Assembly: GCF_000429405.1 (NCBI RefSeq) | Contig: NZ_AUBU01000013.1 | Location: 62,001-126,000 of the forward strand | Direction of reading: 5' to 3' | DNA from: Algoriphagus marincola DSM 16067 | GTDB taxonomy: Bacteria; Bacteroidota; Bacteroidia; Cytophagales; Cyclobacteriaceae | DNA length: 64,000 nt | Notes under the pieces: model-generated | Databases searched by the model: none | What the model saw: the letters and a program-made list of their open reading frames with translations, nothing else | What the model was told of the DNA's origin: nothing | Program-made: the position numbers and the translations under genes | Shown here: positions 33,708 through 41,979 of the stretch, in pieces | Layout of the letters: every line of letters begins with the position of its first letter | How positions within the stretch are numbered: the stretch's first letter is position 1

Positions 33708-35405
33708 ATGATGGGCAAAAAAGGACATATCGCGTTAATTTTTTGGATTTTCCTGATCGGAAATGTTTCTGCTCAGACCATTCCTTTAGGCATGCCGGTC
33801 TTGGATGATTACCTCCGGAGGGCCCAATTATTGGGTCGGGTAGATTCTGCTTCCAGCTGGATGATTCGTCCGCTTTATCCTACCGAAGCATTTGGAGTGA
33901 AAGATGGCTTTGATCTCGACAGCTCTATAGTGGACTTTGATCAAAGTAGATTTCATCGGTTCGTGGATGTGGATTCCGCCCGACAGTTGAAGTTATTGAT
34001 GCTGCCGGCCAGTTACCGCCTGCAGTACAATTCGACTTATGCTTTTGGGGTCAATGATGGGGCCATGATTCCCAACAGGGGATTTCAGCAGGTTTTATCA
34101 TTTGGAGCCTATGCGGAGTTTGGTAAGTGGTCATTGCAGTTTCAGCCGGAGATCTTGATGGCTCAAAACAGAGACTACATCGGATTCCCAATTGAGCATC
34201 AGGCAACGGTACTCTTTTACTATGAGTACATGAATCGGATAGACATGCCTGAGCGATTTGGCAATAAAAGCTTTAATCGCTTCTATCTGGGGCAGTCTAG
34301 CTTACGATATAATGTCAAGGAGTTTTCGATCGGTATGTCCACTGAGAATCTTTGGTGGGGACCGGGAAGAAGAAACTCACTTCTTTTAGGTAATAATGCG
34401 CCGGGTTTCTTTCATTTCACCCTAAATACTCGAAAACCTGTTTCCAGTCCAATTGGCTCTTTCGAGGGTCAGTTGATTAGTGGCTTTTTGAATTCCACAG
34501 ATTTTCTTCCGCCACATCCGGATTATTCCATTCAGCAAAACCCAGTTTACATTCCCAAACGGGAAAATGGCAACCGCTACCTTTCTGGAATCGTCCTGAC
34601 CTATCAGCCCAAGTGGGTTCCAGGTTTATTCCTTGGCTATGGTGCCACGAATCATCTCTATCGGGATGAGGTGCAGGTGATGGGAGACATTCTACCTATT
34701 TTCAACGGTCGCAAAGGGCCGGAAAATGTCTATGACCCGGTTCGTGATAGAAGACAACAGTTTTCTTCAGGCTTTTTCCGTTGGTTGAGTCCTGAAGGAC
34801 ATTTCGAATTTTATGGAGAGTACGGGACCCGAGGGAATAGCCGTAGAGTGAGCGATTTTATGATTACGCCTGAAAAGGGGAGAGCATTTACTTTTGGGTT
34901 TTCGCACTTGATGGAATTGGGGAAACCGGGCAGCTACTTCCAAATCAGCTCCGAAATGACTCAAACTGGGCAGACGATTCGTGAAGAAATCCGACAGCTT
35001 CGGACTTGGTACATTCACGATCATGTGCGTCATGGCTACACCCATCAGGGTCAGGTGCTTGGAGTAGGAAATGGTCCAGCAAGCAATCAGATTTTTGTAG
35101 AGTTTGCATGGGTAAAGGATATGAATCGTTTGGGCTTTCAGATGGAGCGAATTGTTTACAACAATGATTTCTACTATTTCCGCTATGAGGCTTCGAAGGA
35201 TTTCCGAAACAAATATGTGGACTTAGTGCCTTCTATAGTTGCGGATTGGCGGTTTGGAAATGTATTACTCAGCGGAAGATTCCAATTTGTAAATACTTTG
35301 AACTACAAGTGGTTTCTAGAGAATCAACCTGATCAGTATTTTGTGCCAGGTTATGATCGAACGAATTTCGTAGCCAATTTGGGAGTGGCTTATTTATTTA
35401 GATAA
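33708..35405 (+). CDS. Capsule assembly protein Wzi family outer-membrane protein
   Basis: The 565-residue protein has a signal peptide (about 1-23, ending SAQ) and then IPLGMPVLDDYLRRAQLLG, followed by a long series of beta strands typical of Wzi-type 18-stranded barrels (MSTENLWWGPGRRNSLLLG is a conserved stretch). Wzi binds capsule at the cell surface in Enterobacteria; this family in Bacteroidota is similar. Two ATGs are possible (33708 and 33711). Its last 12 bp overlap the convergent glycosyltransferase gene. Confidence 0.88.
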   Translation: MMGKKGHIALIFWIFLIGNVSAQTIPLGMPVLDDYLRRAQLLGRVDSASSWMIRPLYPTEAFGVKDGFDLDSSIVDFDQSRFHRFVDVDSARQLKLLMLPASYRLQYNSTYAFGVNDGAMIPNRGFQQVLSFGAYAEFGKWSLQFQPEILMAQNRDYIGFPIEHQATVLFYYEYMNRIDMPERFGNKSFNRFYLGQSSLRYNVKEFSIGMSTENLWWGPGRRNSLLLGNNAPGFFHFTLNTRKPVSSPIGSFEGQLISGFLNSTDFLPPHPDYSIQQNPVYIPKRENGNRYLSGIVLTYQPKWVPGLFLGYGATNHLYRDEVQVMGDILPIFNGRKGPENVYDPVRDRRQQFSSGFFRWLSPEGHFEFYGEYGTRGNSRRVSDFMITPEKGRAFTFGFSHLMELGKPGSYFQISSEMTQTGQTIREEIRQLRTWYIHDHVRHGYTHQGQVLGVGNGPASNQIFVEFAWVKDMNRLGFQMERIVYNNDFYYFRYEASKDFRNKYVDLVPSIVADWRFGNVLLSGRFQFVNTLNYKWFLENQPDQYFVPGYDRTNFVANLGVAYLFR

Positions 35406-36236
35406 GATTAGAAGTCTCCTTTTAATCTTCGGTATGAAGCCAAAGACTATGATTTTTAAAAGTTTGATTTTATCCTTTAGAGGAATTTCCGAATCTAGAA
35501 TTTCCTGAATAGTGACAGCCCAAAGGGAAAATTTTTGATGACTGGTATGCTTCCAAGATTGTGATAGGGTCTTTTTTGAATAGCTCTTTTCAAATAGTAA
35601 GTCTGGGATAGTGATGAATTTACCGTAAAAGGCCATTTTCATCAGCCAAATCAAGTCCTTTGAAAATTCTCCTTTACCGAAGAATCGCTTTTTCATTGGA
35701 ATAATCTTCAAAACTATATCACTTCGGTGTAGCCCATGATAGGCAGCCCACCAAAAGTTTGTATTTCTTCTGATGATTTCTGTGACTCGCTCTACCAAGT
35801 TTTCTGACTCTCCTAAGCTATTTATTTGAGACTTGGACACCTCGCCCGTATCGTAGCGATTTATCATTTGGGGACAGCATAGTACCGCCTCTTGGTTTGC
35901 CATTAATGCTTCCAATTGCTTGGAAATGAAGTTTGGGTAGGGTGGATCATCATGAGGATTGATGAAGCAGTATTCTGAGTCCTTGGCGCTAAGTATCCAT
36001 AGTTTTTCTGAATTTTTTAGCCATCCTAAGTTTTCTTTATTTTGGAAGACTTTGAATCTTGAGTCTTGGCCTGCAAAAGTGTTGGCAATTTCAAATGTCC
36101 TATCAGTAGAGCAATCATCTCCAATGATTATTTTGAAATTGGGATATTGTATGGCAGCCAAAGCTGTCAGGGTTTTTTCTAAAAACTTCTCTGCATTATA
36201 GGTAGGAACAAAGCCGATAACTCTGGGTGATTTCAT
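35394..36236 (-). CDS. Glycosyltransferase family 2
   Basis: The 280-residue enzyme has a GT-A fold with VIGFVPTYNAEKFLEKTLTAL at the N-terminus, the nucleotide-binding GDDCSTD motif, and PHDDPPYP as the DxD region. A basic, hydrophobic C-terminus may associate with membrane. It probably adds one sugar to a lipid-linked glycan. Its start overlaps the stop of the FAD enzyme by 4 bp, so the two form one transcript. Confidence 0.9.
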   Translation of the reverse strand: MKSPRVIGFVPTYNAEKFLEKTLTALAAIQYPNFKIIIGDDCSTDRTFEIANTFAGQDSRFKVFQNKENLGWLKNSEKLWILSAKDSEYCFINPHDDPPYPNFISKQLEALMANQEAVLCCPQMINRYDTGEVSKSQINSLGESENLVERVTEIIRRNTNFWWAAYHGLHRSDIVLKIIPMKKRFFGKGEFSKDLIWLMKMAFYGKFITIPDLLFEKSYSKKTLSQSWKHTSHQKFSLWAVTIQEILDSEIPLKDKIKLLKIIVFGFIPKIKRRLLILSK

Positions 36237-37456
36237 TCGCCTAGTATTGAATTTACAAAGTTGACTGCGATCATGGGTGCTGTTGTCAACTTCCCGGTTT
36301 CGATTGAGTGATAGTTTCCGATACTTCGAAACCCAAGGTCTGACCTATTGTGTAAAGTGCTTTTTGAATCATCAACATCTGTTTTTCCATAGGCTACGAT
36401 TGGTCCTGCATCAATAATTTTTGGTTTGGAACTAGAGATGCCTGGATACCATTTTTCAATTTCGATAAGGAAGCGATCTGATAGATTTTTTGAAAGTTCA
36501 GGTTCTACGATTCCCTGTGCTGCCAATTGCCATTCTTCCGGTGGCTTTACTGCATGGCTCCATCCAATACATGCTTCTGGATACCAACTCAGGTAAGCTG
36601 TTCCATTTTTTTGATTTACAACATCGCCATATCTCCCTATCACCATGGTAGCGGATGGTTTATTCCGCAGGTTCTCTGGCAAATCTACAATTACTCGATA
36701 TTTCAATCTATGGAGTAGCTCAGGAGGGAGAGGGACTTTCATCATTTGGTCCAGAATGTATTTTCCATCCCATGCACAGTTGATAAGTACCTCTGCACTC
36801 AAGGAATAATTACCCTTAGAATCAGTTATTTCCACATTAAAAAAACCCCCAAAGGACTCGATTTTTTCAACATTTGAATTGGTTAGTACGGTGATGTTTT
36901 TGTTTGATAAAACGGCGTCTCGAAGGTGATTGCGGAGTTTGCTGGTATCAACCGCTAATTCAGCAGTTAGAAAACCTTCTTCGACCAGTTGATTTCCGAA
37001 GATTCTTTGAATTTCACTCTGCGGTTTTCTCTCGTAAAGCTTTTCGGGTTTAGTACCCAAATAGTCCCAATCTGGATTATCTTCTTTCCATGCTTCAAAT
37101 TGCTCTTGGAGTTTTTGATATCCTTTTTCGAGTTCTTCTGCTTTCAAAAAAGAGTCCTTTGCAACCAAGTAATAGAATGGTTCACTAAGACCAAGATCAA
37201 AGGATTTTTTTCCAATCCATCTCTCCAGAGATTTTCTGAAAAGTAAGGCGCCTTTAAGCATAAGACTAGGGGTCTTAAAGGAAGGATCATTCATATAAAC
37301 CAAGCCGAGGTGAACTTTGCCTTCATTGCGTAAACTAGCTCTATTGAATATTAATTTATCTCTTTCAATGAGTGTTACTTTTTTTCCTTTTCTTGCGAGC
37401 TCTAAAGCAATTGTACAGCCCTGGATTCCGGCACCGATTATTTTGTAATCGTTCAT
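36233..37456 (-). CDS. FAD-dependent oxidoreductase (DAO family) in a glycan locus
   Basis: The 407-residue flavoenzyme starts YKIIGAGIQGCTIALELARKGK (dinucleotide fold, residues about 4-25) and has VTLIERD; the rest resembles D-amino-acid oxidase-type enzymes. It does not contain the sarcosine-oxidase SGHGFK block. Flavin enzymes of this kind often lie in polysaccharide loci where they oxidise or condense sugar intermediates, but the reaction here is unknown. It is coupled to the GT2 gene and divergent from the FKBP isomerase 40 bp away. Confidence 0.85.
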   Translation of the reverse strand: MNDYKIIGAGIQGCTIALELARKGKKVTLIERDKLIFNRASLRNEGKVHLGLVYMNDPSFKTPSLMLKGALLFRKSLERWIGKKSFDLGLSEPFYYLVAKDSFLKAEELEKGYQKLQEQFEAWKEDNPDWDYLGTKPEKLYERKPQSEIQRIFGNQLVEEGFLTAELAVDTSKLRNHLRDAVLSNKNITVLTNSNVEKIESFGGFFNVEITDSKGNYSLSAEVLINCAWDGKYILDQMMKVPLPPELLHRLKYRVIVDLPENLRNKPSATMVIGRYGDVVNQKNGTAYLSWYPEACIGWSHAVKPPEEWQLAAQGIVEPELSKNLSDRFLIEIEKWYPGISSSKPKIIDAGPIVAYGKTDVDDSKSTLHNRSDLGFRSIGNYHSIETGKLTTAPMIAVNFVNSILGE

Positions 37457-37496
37457 TAACTTTGTTCGAATTTGTTTGGGTCAATTTATCAAGAAA

Positions 37497-38015
37497 ATGC
37501 AGCTAAAAGCAGAAAAAAATAAAGTCATTACCATCTCCTATCGCTTGCTGGCGGATGACGGAGATTCCGGAATGGAATTTTACGAGGAAGTTACTTCCGA
37601 ACAGCCTTTTGCCTTTCTTTTTGGCCAACAGTACATCCTTCCCAAGCTGGAAGAGGCCATCGCAGGCAAAGAGGCAGGTGAGACTTTCTCGGTTTTTATT
37701 GATTTTGAAAATGGATACGGAGATTATCTCGAAGAGCGGAGAGTTATAATCCCTAAAGCCAACTTCAAAGAAGAAGGGAAAAAGAATAAGGATGTCCTTC
37801 GTGTCGGAAATGTCATCCCTATGAAAGATGATCAGGGAAACCAAATGCGTGGAGAAATCATCAAAGTGGATTACATGGGAGTTCATATGGATTTTAATCC
37901 TCCCTTAGCGGGCTATGATTTGCAGTTTGATGGAAAGATTGAGTCAATCCGGGAAGCTACTCCTGAGGAGATTGAGCACGGTCATGCGCACGGTCCGGGC
38001 GGTCATCAACACTAG
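37497..38015 (+). CDS. FKBP-type peptidyl-prolyl isomerase (SlyD-like) with His-rich tail
   Basis: The protein is 172 residues from ATG 37497 (a TTG at 37476 would add seven). The FKBP domain shows DDGDSGMEFYEEV, FLFGQQYILPKLEEAIAGKEAGE, and an inserted flap domain, as in SlyD. The tail HGHAHGPGGHQH is a likely nickel or zinc site. It folds proline-containing proteins in the cytosol. It stands alone. Confidence 0.9.
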   Translation: MQLKAEKNKVITISYRLLADDGDSGMEFYEEVTSEQPFAFLFGQQYILPKLEEAIAGKEAGETFSVFIDFENGYGDYLEERRVIIPKANFKEEGKKNKDVLRVGNVIPMKDDQGNQMRGEIIKVDYMGVHMDFNPPLAGYDLQFDGKIESIREATPEEIEHGHAHGPGGHQH

Positions 38016-38186
38016 TTTATAGGGCATTTGACTTATTGATTGGAGAGCCTAGGATTGATTCTTTTGTGCATAAGTCATTGATTCATGCAAAAAGTATTAC
38101 CCATCATCAGGTTATTAGCTCTGTTATTATTTATTCTAATCTTTCTATTGTAGAGAAGAAATGGACTTGCGAAATATCGAGTGGAT

Positions 38187-39026
38187 TTATTTTTTCCCTA
38201 AGTCGGTTCCTGAGCTCTTGTAAGCCTGATCAATAGTCAACTCATAGAGTCCTTCAATTCGCTCGGAGGGATAGAGTTCCAAGGCTTTCTTAAGCTGAAC
38301 CTCCGAGATTCGGTATGCTTGTTGGTTGAAGTGAAAAATTGCATCGTTGTAATACTGCAATCCAGCTAATTCGCGAAGATTGATCGATCGAAAAATGGTC
38401 TTATCGCTGTAGTCTATTTCGGTAGAACCAATTCGCTGATTTAGCGAAAGGTAATAAGAGTCCTCTTCAGGTTTGTAGGCATCAATATACTTTTTGACTT
38501 CCGATGATCTCGTGATCATTCCGCCGATTTTCAGTGTGCTTTCCAAAACGATCGGTTGCTCGTCGATCGATAACATCGTGAAGACATGGTAATCGGTTTC
38601 GATGATTTCGAAATCAAATCCGTATCTGTCGAGAATCATTCCTAGTACAGCCGTTCCACTGACACAGTCAAACTTTCCAGACTCCATCATTTCATTGAAA
38701 GTGGCGTGTTGCTGGTATTTTTTAAAAAGCTCTTTATGGGATAATTGAAAGGCATATCGAATGAAAGCCAACGACTCACCTTTCTTTTGGAATTTGTGGT
38801 CTAGTTTAGCTAAAAAGCTTTCCCATTTCTGCTCGGGAAAATCTGAAATGGGATGAACTGCACGAAATAATGCTAGCTCTTGATCTGAAGATAGGCCTTC
38901 CTGCCAAAGTTCCTTTTCTACAGTCGAGTCAAAAAGTGTTTCATTGGACTGGGCAAAGGTCACCTGGGCTGCTGATTTTATAATCAACAGACAGGTAAGT
39001 CCGATGATAAGCCCAAGATTCTTCAT
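38187..39026 (-). CDS. Exported transglutaminase-like cysteine protein (papain-like triad), function unknown
   Basis: The 279-residue protein has a signal peptide (about 1-25). Residues Cys121 (GKFDCVSG), His147 (DYHVFTML) and Glu162 (VLESTL) are spaced like the Cys-His-acid triad of transglutaminase-like peptidases, and the surrounding helix-strand order fits. The C-terminal about 80 residues look TPR-like (YNDAIFHFNQQAYRISEVQLKKAL). No family is known to me. It is isolated, with a 150-bp gap on one side and repeats on the other. Confidence 0.65.
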   Translation of the reverse strand: MKNLGLIIGLTCLLIIKSAAQVTFAQSNETLFDSTVEKELWQEGLSSDQELALFRAVHPISDFPEQKWESFLAKLDHKFQKKGESLAFIRYAFQLSHKELFKKYQQHATFNEMMESGKFDCVSGTAVLGMILDRYGFDFEIIETDYHVFTMLSIDEQPIVLESTLKIGGMITRSSEVKKYIDAYKPEEDSYYLSLNQRIGSTEIDYSDKTIFRSINLRELAGLQYYNDAIFHFNQQAYRISEVQLKKALELYPSERIEGLYELTIDQAYKSSGTDLGKK

Positions 39027-39470
39027 TTCTCTGTAATCCCAATGTTAATTTATTTTCTTAAAGTTAACAATTTGGTAACATTAGAAACAAGAGAATGAGG
39101 TAAAAGTTTTAAAAAAGGCTGTTTTGGAGCTCTGGGAATAGTATTGACCTAGATTGATATTTGGGGAGTAGGGAGTGAAGTAAATGGTAAATAGGGTTGG
39201 AAGGTTTGAGAGTGGGAAGGTTTGCTGAAAATTCTGATTCTCGATACAATTCTGCTCTGATGCTCGTAATTCGTACTTCGTAAAAAGTGTTGGAAAGTTA
39301 GAAAGTTGAAAAGTGGTAATGTTTGCTAAAAATCCCGAATCTCGGTTCAAATCAGCTCTGCCGCCCGTAAATCGTATTTCGTAAATCGTAATTAGGTTTT
39401 AAGATAAGTTTAGAAGAGACCTTAAACTTTAACTTGTTTATCAATATTTTACAGAAAAAGCCCCTACAAT
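39027..39470. repeat. Gene-free spacer with an imperfect ~95-bp tandem repeat
   Basis: Copies lie at 39196-39284 and 39289-39385. Shared words are GTTGGAA, GTTTGCT-AAAAT, CAGCTCTG or CTGCTCTG, and GTA-TTCGTAAA. Similar low-complexity repeats occur between Bacteroidota genes. No gene or terminator is seen in the spacer. Confidence 0.55.
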
Positions 39471-39944
39471 CTATTCATGATGATAGGGTTCGCCACGAAG
39501 AATCGTGAAGGCACGGTAAATCTGCTCCGCTAAAAATATTCGGATCATCTGATGGGAAAAGGTCATTTTTGAAAGGGAAATTTTTCCATTTGCACGTTGG
39601 TAAACAGCATCAGAGAATCCATAAGGTCCGCCGATGACTAGCACTAGCTGCTTGATACCAGCATTCATTTTCCCTTGTAAAAAAGTCGAAAATTCCACGG
39701 ATGTCATGCTTTTCCCTTTTTCATCCAGAAGTAATACCCAGTCTGTAGTACTGATTTTTTTAAGGATCGCCTCTCCTTCTTTCGCTTTTTGTTGGCTTTC
39801 TTGTAGAGATTTGGTGTTTTTAAGGTCAGGGATAATTTCCCAATCCATTCGAATGTAGTGTTGTAATCTTTTCGAATAGAGCTCTTGTAATTCAAGAATG
39901 GCAGAATGGTCTGTTTTGCCGATAGCGATAATTTTAAGCTGCAT
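39471..39944 (-). CDS. rlmH: 23S rRNA (pseudouridine1915-N3)-methyltransferase RlmH
   Basis: The 157-residue SPOUT-class methyltransferase has LLDEKGKSMTS, LVLVIGGPYGFSD (the SAM knot), and the C-terminal LSKMTFSHQMIRIFLAEQIYRA and GEPYHHE block characteristic of RlmH. It methylates pseudouridine 1915 of 23S rRNA on assembled ribosomes. It is nearly the standard length (155 in E. coli). Confidence 0.97.
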   Translation of the reverse strand: MQLKIIAIGKTDHSAILELQELYSKRLQHYIRMDWEIIPDLKNTKSLQESQQKAKEGEAILKKISTTDWVLLLDEKGKSMTSVEFSTFLQGKMNAGIKQLVLVIGGPYGFSDAVYQRANGKISLSKMTFSHQMIRIFLAEQIYRAFTILRGEPYHHE

Positions 39945-40078
39945 AGGAGATCCTACTAGGTGATAATGAGGGCTTTTAGGTTTAAATCAATTATTTACCG
40001 TTTAAAAATCTTCAAACGAATTTAACAAACATATTAATAATCAAACTGTTCTACTCCAACAAACCAAAATCAACTATC

Positions 40079-40579
40079 ATGAAAAAAGTAGTAAGTATGA
40101 TTGCGATGGCAATGTTTTTCGTTGCCTCCTCATTTGCACCAAAAACAGATTCAGTTCACGAAGTAGAGGCTGACATCGTAGACTTGGCAGTAAGTACCGA
40201 TTTCTTGTCCACATTAGTTGCCGCAGTGAAAGCTGGTGACTTGGTAGACGTTTTGAAAGGAGATGGTCCATTTACTGTTTTTGCACCAACCAATGATGCT
40301 TTCGCAGCACTTCCAGCAGGTACACTCGAAAGCCTTTTGAAGCCAGAAAACAAAGAAAAGCTTGTGGCGATTTTGACTTACCATGTCGTACCTGGTAAGG
40401 TGATGTCAACTGACCTTAAGAATGGTCAAAAAGCTAAAACCGTACAAGGCGGGGAAGTAACTGTCACTTTGAAAGATGGAAAAGCGATGATCAATGATGC
40501 TACCGTAACTGCTGCTGATATTGAAGCAGACAATGGAGTAGTTCACGTAATTGACAAAGTGATTCTTCCAAAAATGTAA
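40079..40579 (+). CDS. Fasciclin (FAS1) domain protein, exported
   Basis: The 166-residue protein has a signal peptide (about 1-20) and a single FAS1 domain with H1 [15 protein letters not shown] and H2 [14 protein letters not shown]1 proteins mediate adhesion; short bacterial ones are secreted or surface-bound. The gene has a strong terminator, is codon-optimised (GGT, GTA, AAA), and is monocistronic. Confidence 0.93.
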   Translation: MKKVVSMIAMAMFFVASSFAPKTDSVHEVEADIVDLAVSTDFLSTLVAAVKAGDLVDVLKGDGPFTVFAPTNDAFAALPAGTLESLLKPENKEKLVAILTYHVVPGKVMSTDLKNGQKAKTVQGGEVTVTLKDGKAMINDATVTAADIEADNGVVHVIDKVILPKM

Positions 40580-40600
40580 TCCACTACCAACAAAAATTTC

Positions 40601-40640
40601 AAAGCCTGTTTGGATTATTTTCCAAACAGGCTTTTTTTAT
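40601..40640 (+). terminator. Terminator after the fasciclin gene
   Basis: AAGCCTGTTTGGA and TCCAAACAGGCTT arms with a short loop and a T7 run. The T run overlaps the stop of the convergent YcxB-like gene, so the hairpin probably serves only the + strand. Confidence 0.85.
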
Positions 40641-41110
40641 TTTATAAGCTCTTTTCGCTTTAGAATTGTCTCCAAAAATTTCCGCTCATTTTCAGAGTTG
40701 AAGATTTTATAGGGTAAGTGAATAAACTGAGCCTTAGATAGGTAAAGTACAAAGGCGTCTTTAGGCATTTCAGCTTTTTTGATCATATTCCACTGAATGG
40801 GCATGCCTTGTTTGGTATTGACTTTCATCATGATTTGACGAGAATCTATTTCGTAGGCCAATTTCTCAAAAATCACCTTATTCTGTTCCATTTGGGTTAC
40901 ACCCGCGAATTGAATTACCCAAAACAGCACGTAGAGACCATATCCAAGCAATCCGCCGATAATCCACCAAATCGATGGAATCCAAAAGTAGCCGCAGCAA
41001 ATAGCCAAAGCGATAAGGATAACCCACCATTGCTCTTTGAGTACATTCACAAGGCCCATCTTGATGTAGGTACCAGTTGGAAGTTGGTATTTTTTTGTTT
41101 TTATAATCAT
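40637..41110 (-). CDS. Small membrane protein, YcxB-like
   Basis: The 157-residue protein is counted from the ATG at 41110; a GTG at 41167 would add 19. It has an N-terminal charged segment, two membrane helices (WWVILIALAICCGYFWI and WIIGGLLGYGLYVLFWVIQF) and a soluble domain with YEIDSRQIMMKVNTKQG and FHLPYKIFNS-like strands. That layout resembles YcxB-like proteins of unknown function. It is isolated. Confidence 0.65.
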   Translation of the reverse strand: MIIKTKKYQLPTGTYIKMGLVNVLKEQWWVILIALAICCGYFWIPSIWWIIGGLLGYGLYVLFWVIQFAGVTQMEQNKVIFEKLAYEIDSRQIMMKVNTKQGMPIQWNMIKKAEMPKDAFVLYLSKAQFIHLPYKIFNSENERKFLETILKRKELIK

Positions 41111-41259
41111 TTTATGGTCTTTTTCAGGGCGCAAATATCCATGTATCCGTGGGATTAACCAAATCACTTGCTAAGGTTCTGAAAGTCTAATCCAAACAAA
41201 ATGGCTTTCGGATTGCTTCGAATAGTGTATTCGATTAACTTAAGAAAAATTATTTGGGT

Positions 41260-41487
41260 ATGAGTAGCTTGATGATCAATCTTTTCTTGGCGGGCTTTGC
41301 ATATGTTATCATCATATATTTTGTCGCGATGATGACCAAAAACAGCCTGCGAAATGGAAAGAATGGAAGTGATGATGGAGATGGGGGAATCGAGAACTTC
41401 AAGCCTCCTAAAATCGATTTACCTCCCGGAGTCATCTGGCCTAAAGACTCCCCAAAGAAAACCAAACCTGATCCGGTAGAACTCTAG
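41260..41487 (+). CDS. Small single-pass membrane protein of unknown function
   Basis: The 75-residue protein is counted from ATG 41260. It has an N-terminal membrane helix (MINLFLAGFAYVIIIYFVAMM), then an acidic glycine-rich linker and a proline-rich tail. It probably sits in the inner membrane with the tail in the cytosol or periplasm. The stop overlaps the stop of the Fur-family gene (CTAG, 4 bp). I cannot name a family. Confidence 0.55.
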   Translation: MSSLMINLFLAGFAYVIIIYFVAMMTKNSLRNGKNGSDDGDGGIENFKPPKIDLPPGVIWPKDSPKKTKPDPVEL

Positions 41488-41894
41488 CTACATTTGGGAC
41501 AAATACCAGTCACCAATAAGCTCATTTCTCGCTTTTTATATCCCTTGGGTAATTTCACACCGGGTAAGGAAATATCCTCTAAGCAGCTAGTATCTCCGCA
41601 AACCTCACATTTGAAATGTACATGCTCATGATCGTGATCATGTTCATCCTCATGCGAGCAGAGAGCATATTTTGTGGCCCCGCTATCATCCAAAACTTTA
41701 TGAATAATATCCTGCTCTAAAAAAGTATTGAGCGTTCGATAGATCGTCACCCGGTCAAAGTTACTCTTGAGTTTTTCTTCCAAATCACTATGTGCCAAGG
41801 CTACCTGCCGATCCAAAAACTCCTGAATGATGTCTAATCGACAATCTGTGATCCGAAGCTTATGACTTTTTAATATTGTATGTGGGTTGACCAT
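41484..41894 (-). CDS. Fur family metal-dependent repressor
   Basis: The 136-residue protein is counted from ATG 41894; an upstream start would run through the terminator of the preceding gene. It has a winged-helix N-terminus (LRITDCRLDIIQEFLD...RVTIYRTLNTF) and a C-terminal metal domain with CSHEDEHDHDHEHVHFKCEVCGD and a final CPKC. The HDHDHEHVH stretch before the first CxxC is a His-rich metal loop. Such regulators control iron, zinc or peroxide genes; the target is not visible nearby. Confidence 0.9.
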   Translation of the reverse strand: MVNPHTILKSHKLRITDCRLDIIQEFLDRQVALAHSDLEEKLKSNFDRVTIYRTLNTFLEQDIIHKVLDDSGATKYALCSHEDEHDHDHEHVHFKCEVCGDTSCLEDISLPGVKLPKGYKKREMSLLVTGICPKCS

Positions 41895-41931
41895 ATCGTA
41901 GCATTCCAAATTACTAATATAAATAAAACGA

Positions 41932-41960
41932 AAAAAGGGCTTCCTTTCGGAGGCCCTTTT
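41932..41960 (-). terminator. Terminator of the metalloprotease gene, upstream of fur
   Basis: AAAAGGGCCTCC and GGAAGCCCTTTT arms with a short loop and a T run on the minus strand, starting about 20 bp past the metalloprotease stop. The fur promoter probably lies between here and 41894. Confidence 0.8.
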
Positions 41961-41979
41961 CAAGTATTTTAGAAGGATT

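Noticed and set aside
39081-39350. Minus-strand open frame across the 39-kb repeat
   Set aside because: The encoded peptide is itself repetitive, mirroring the DNA repeat, and has no similarity to proteins.
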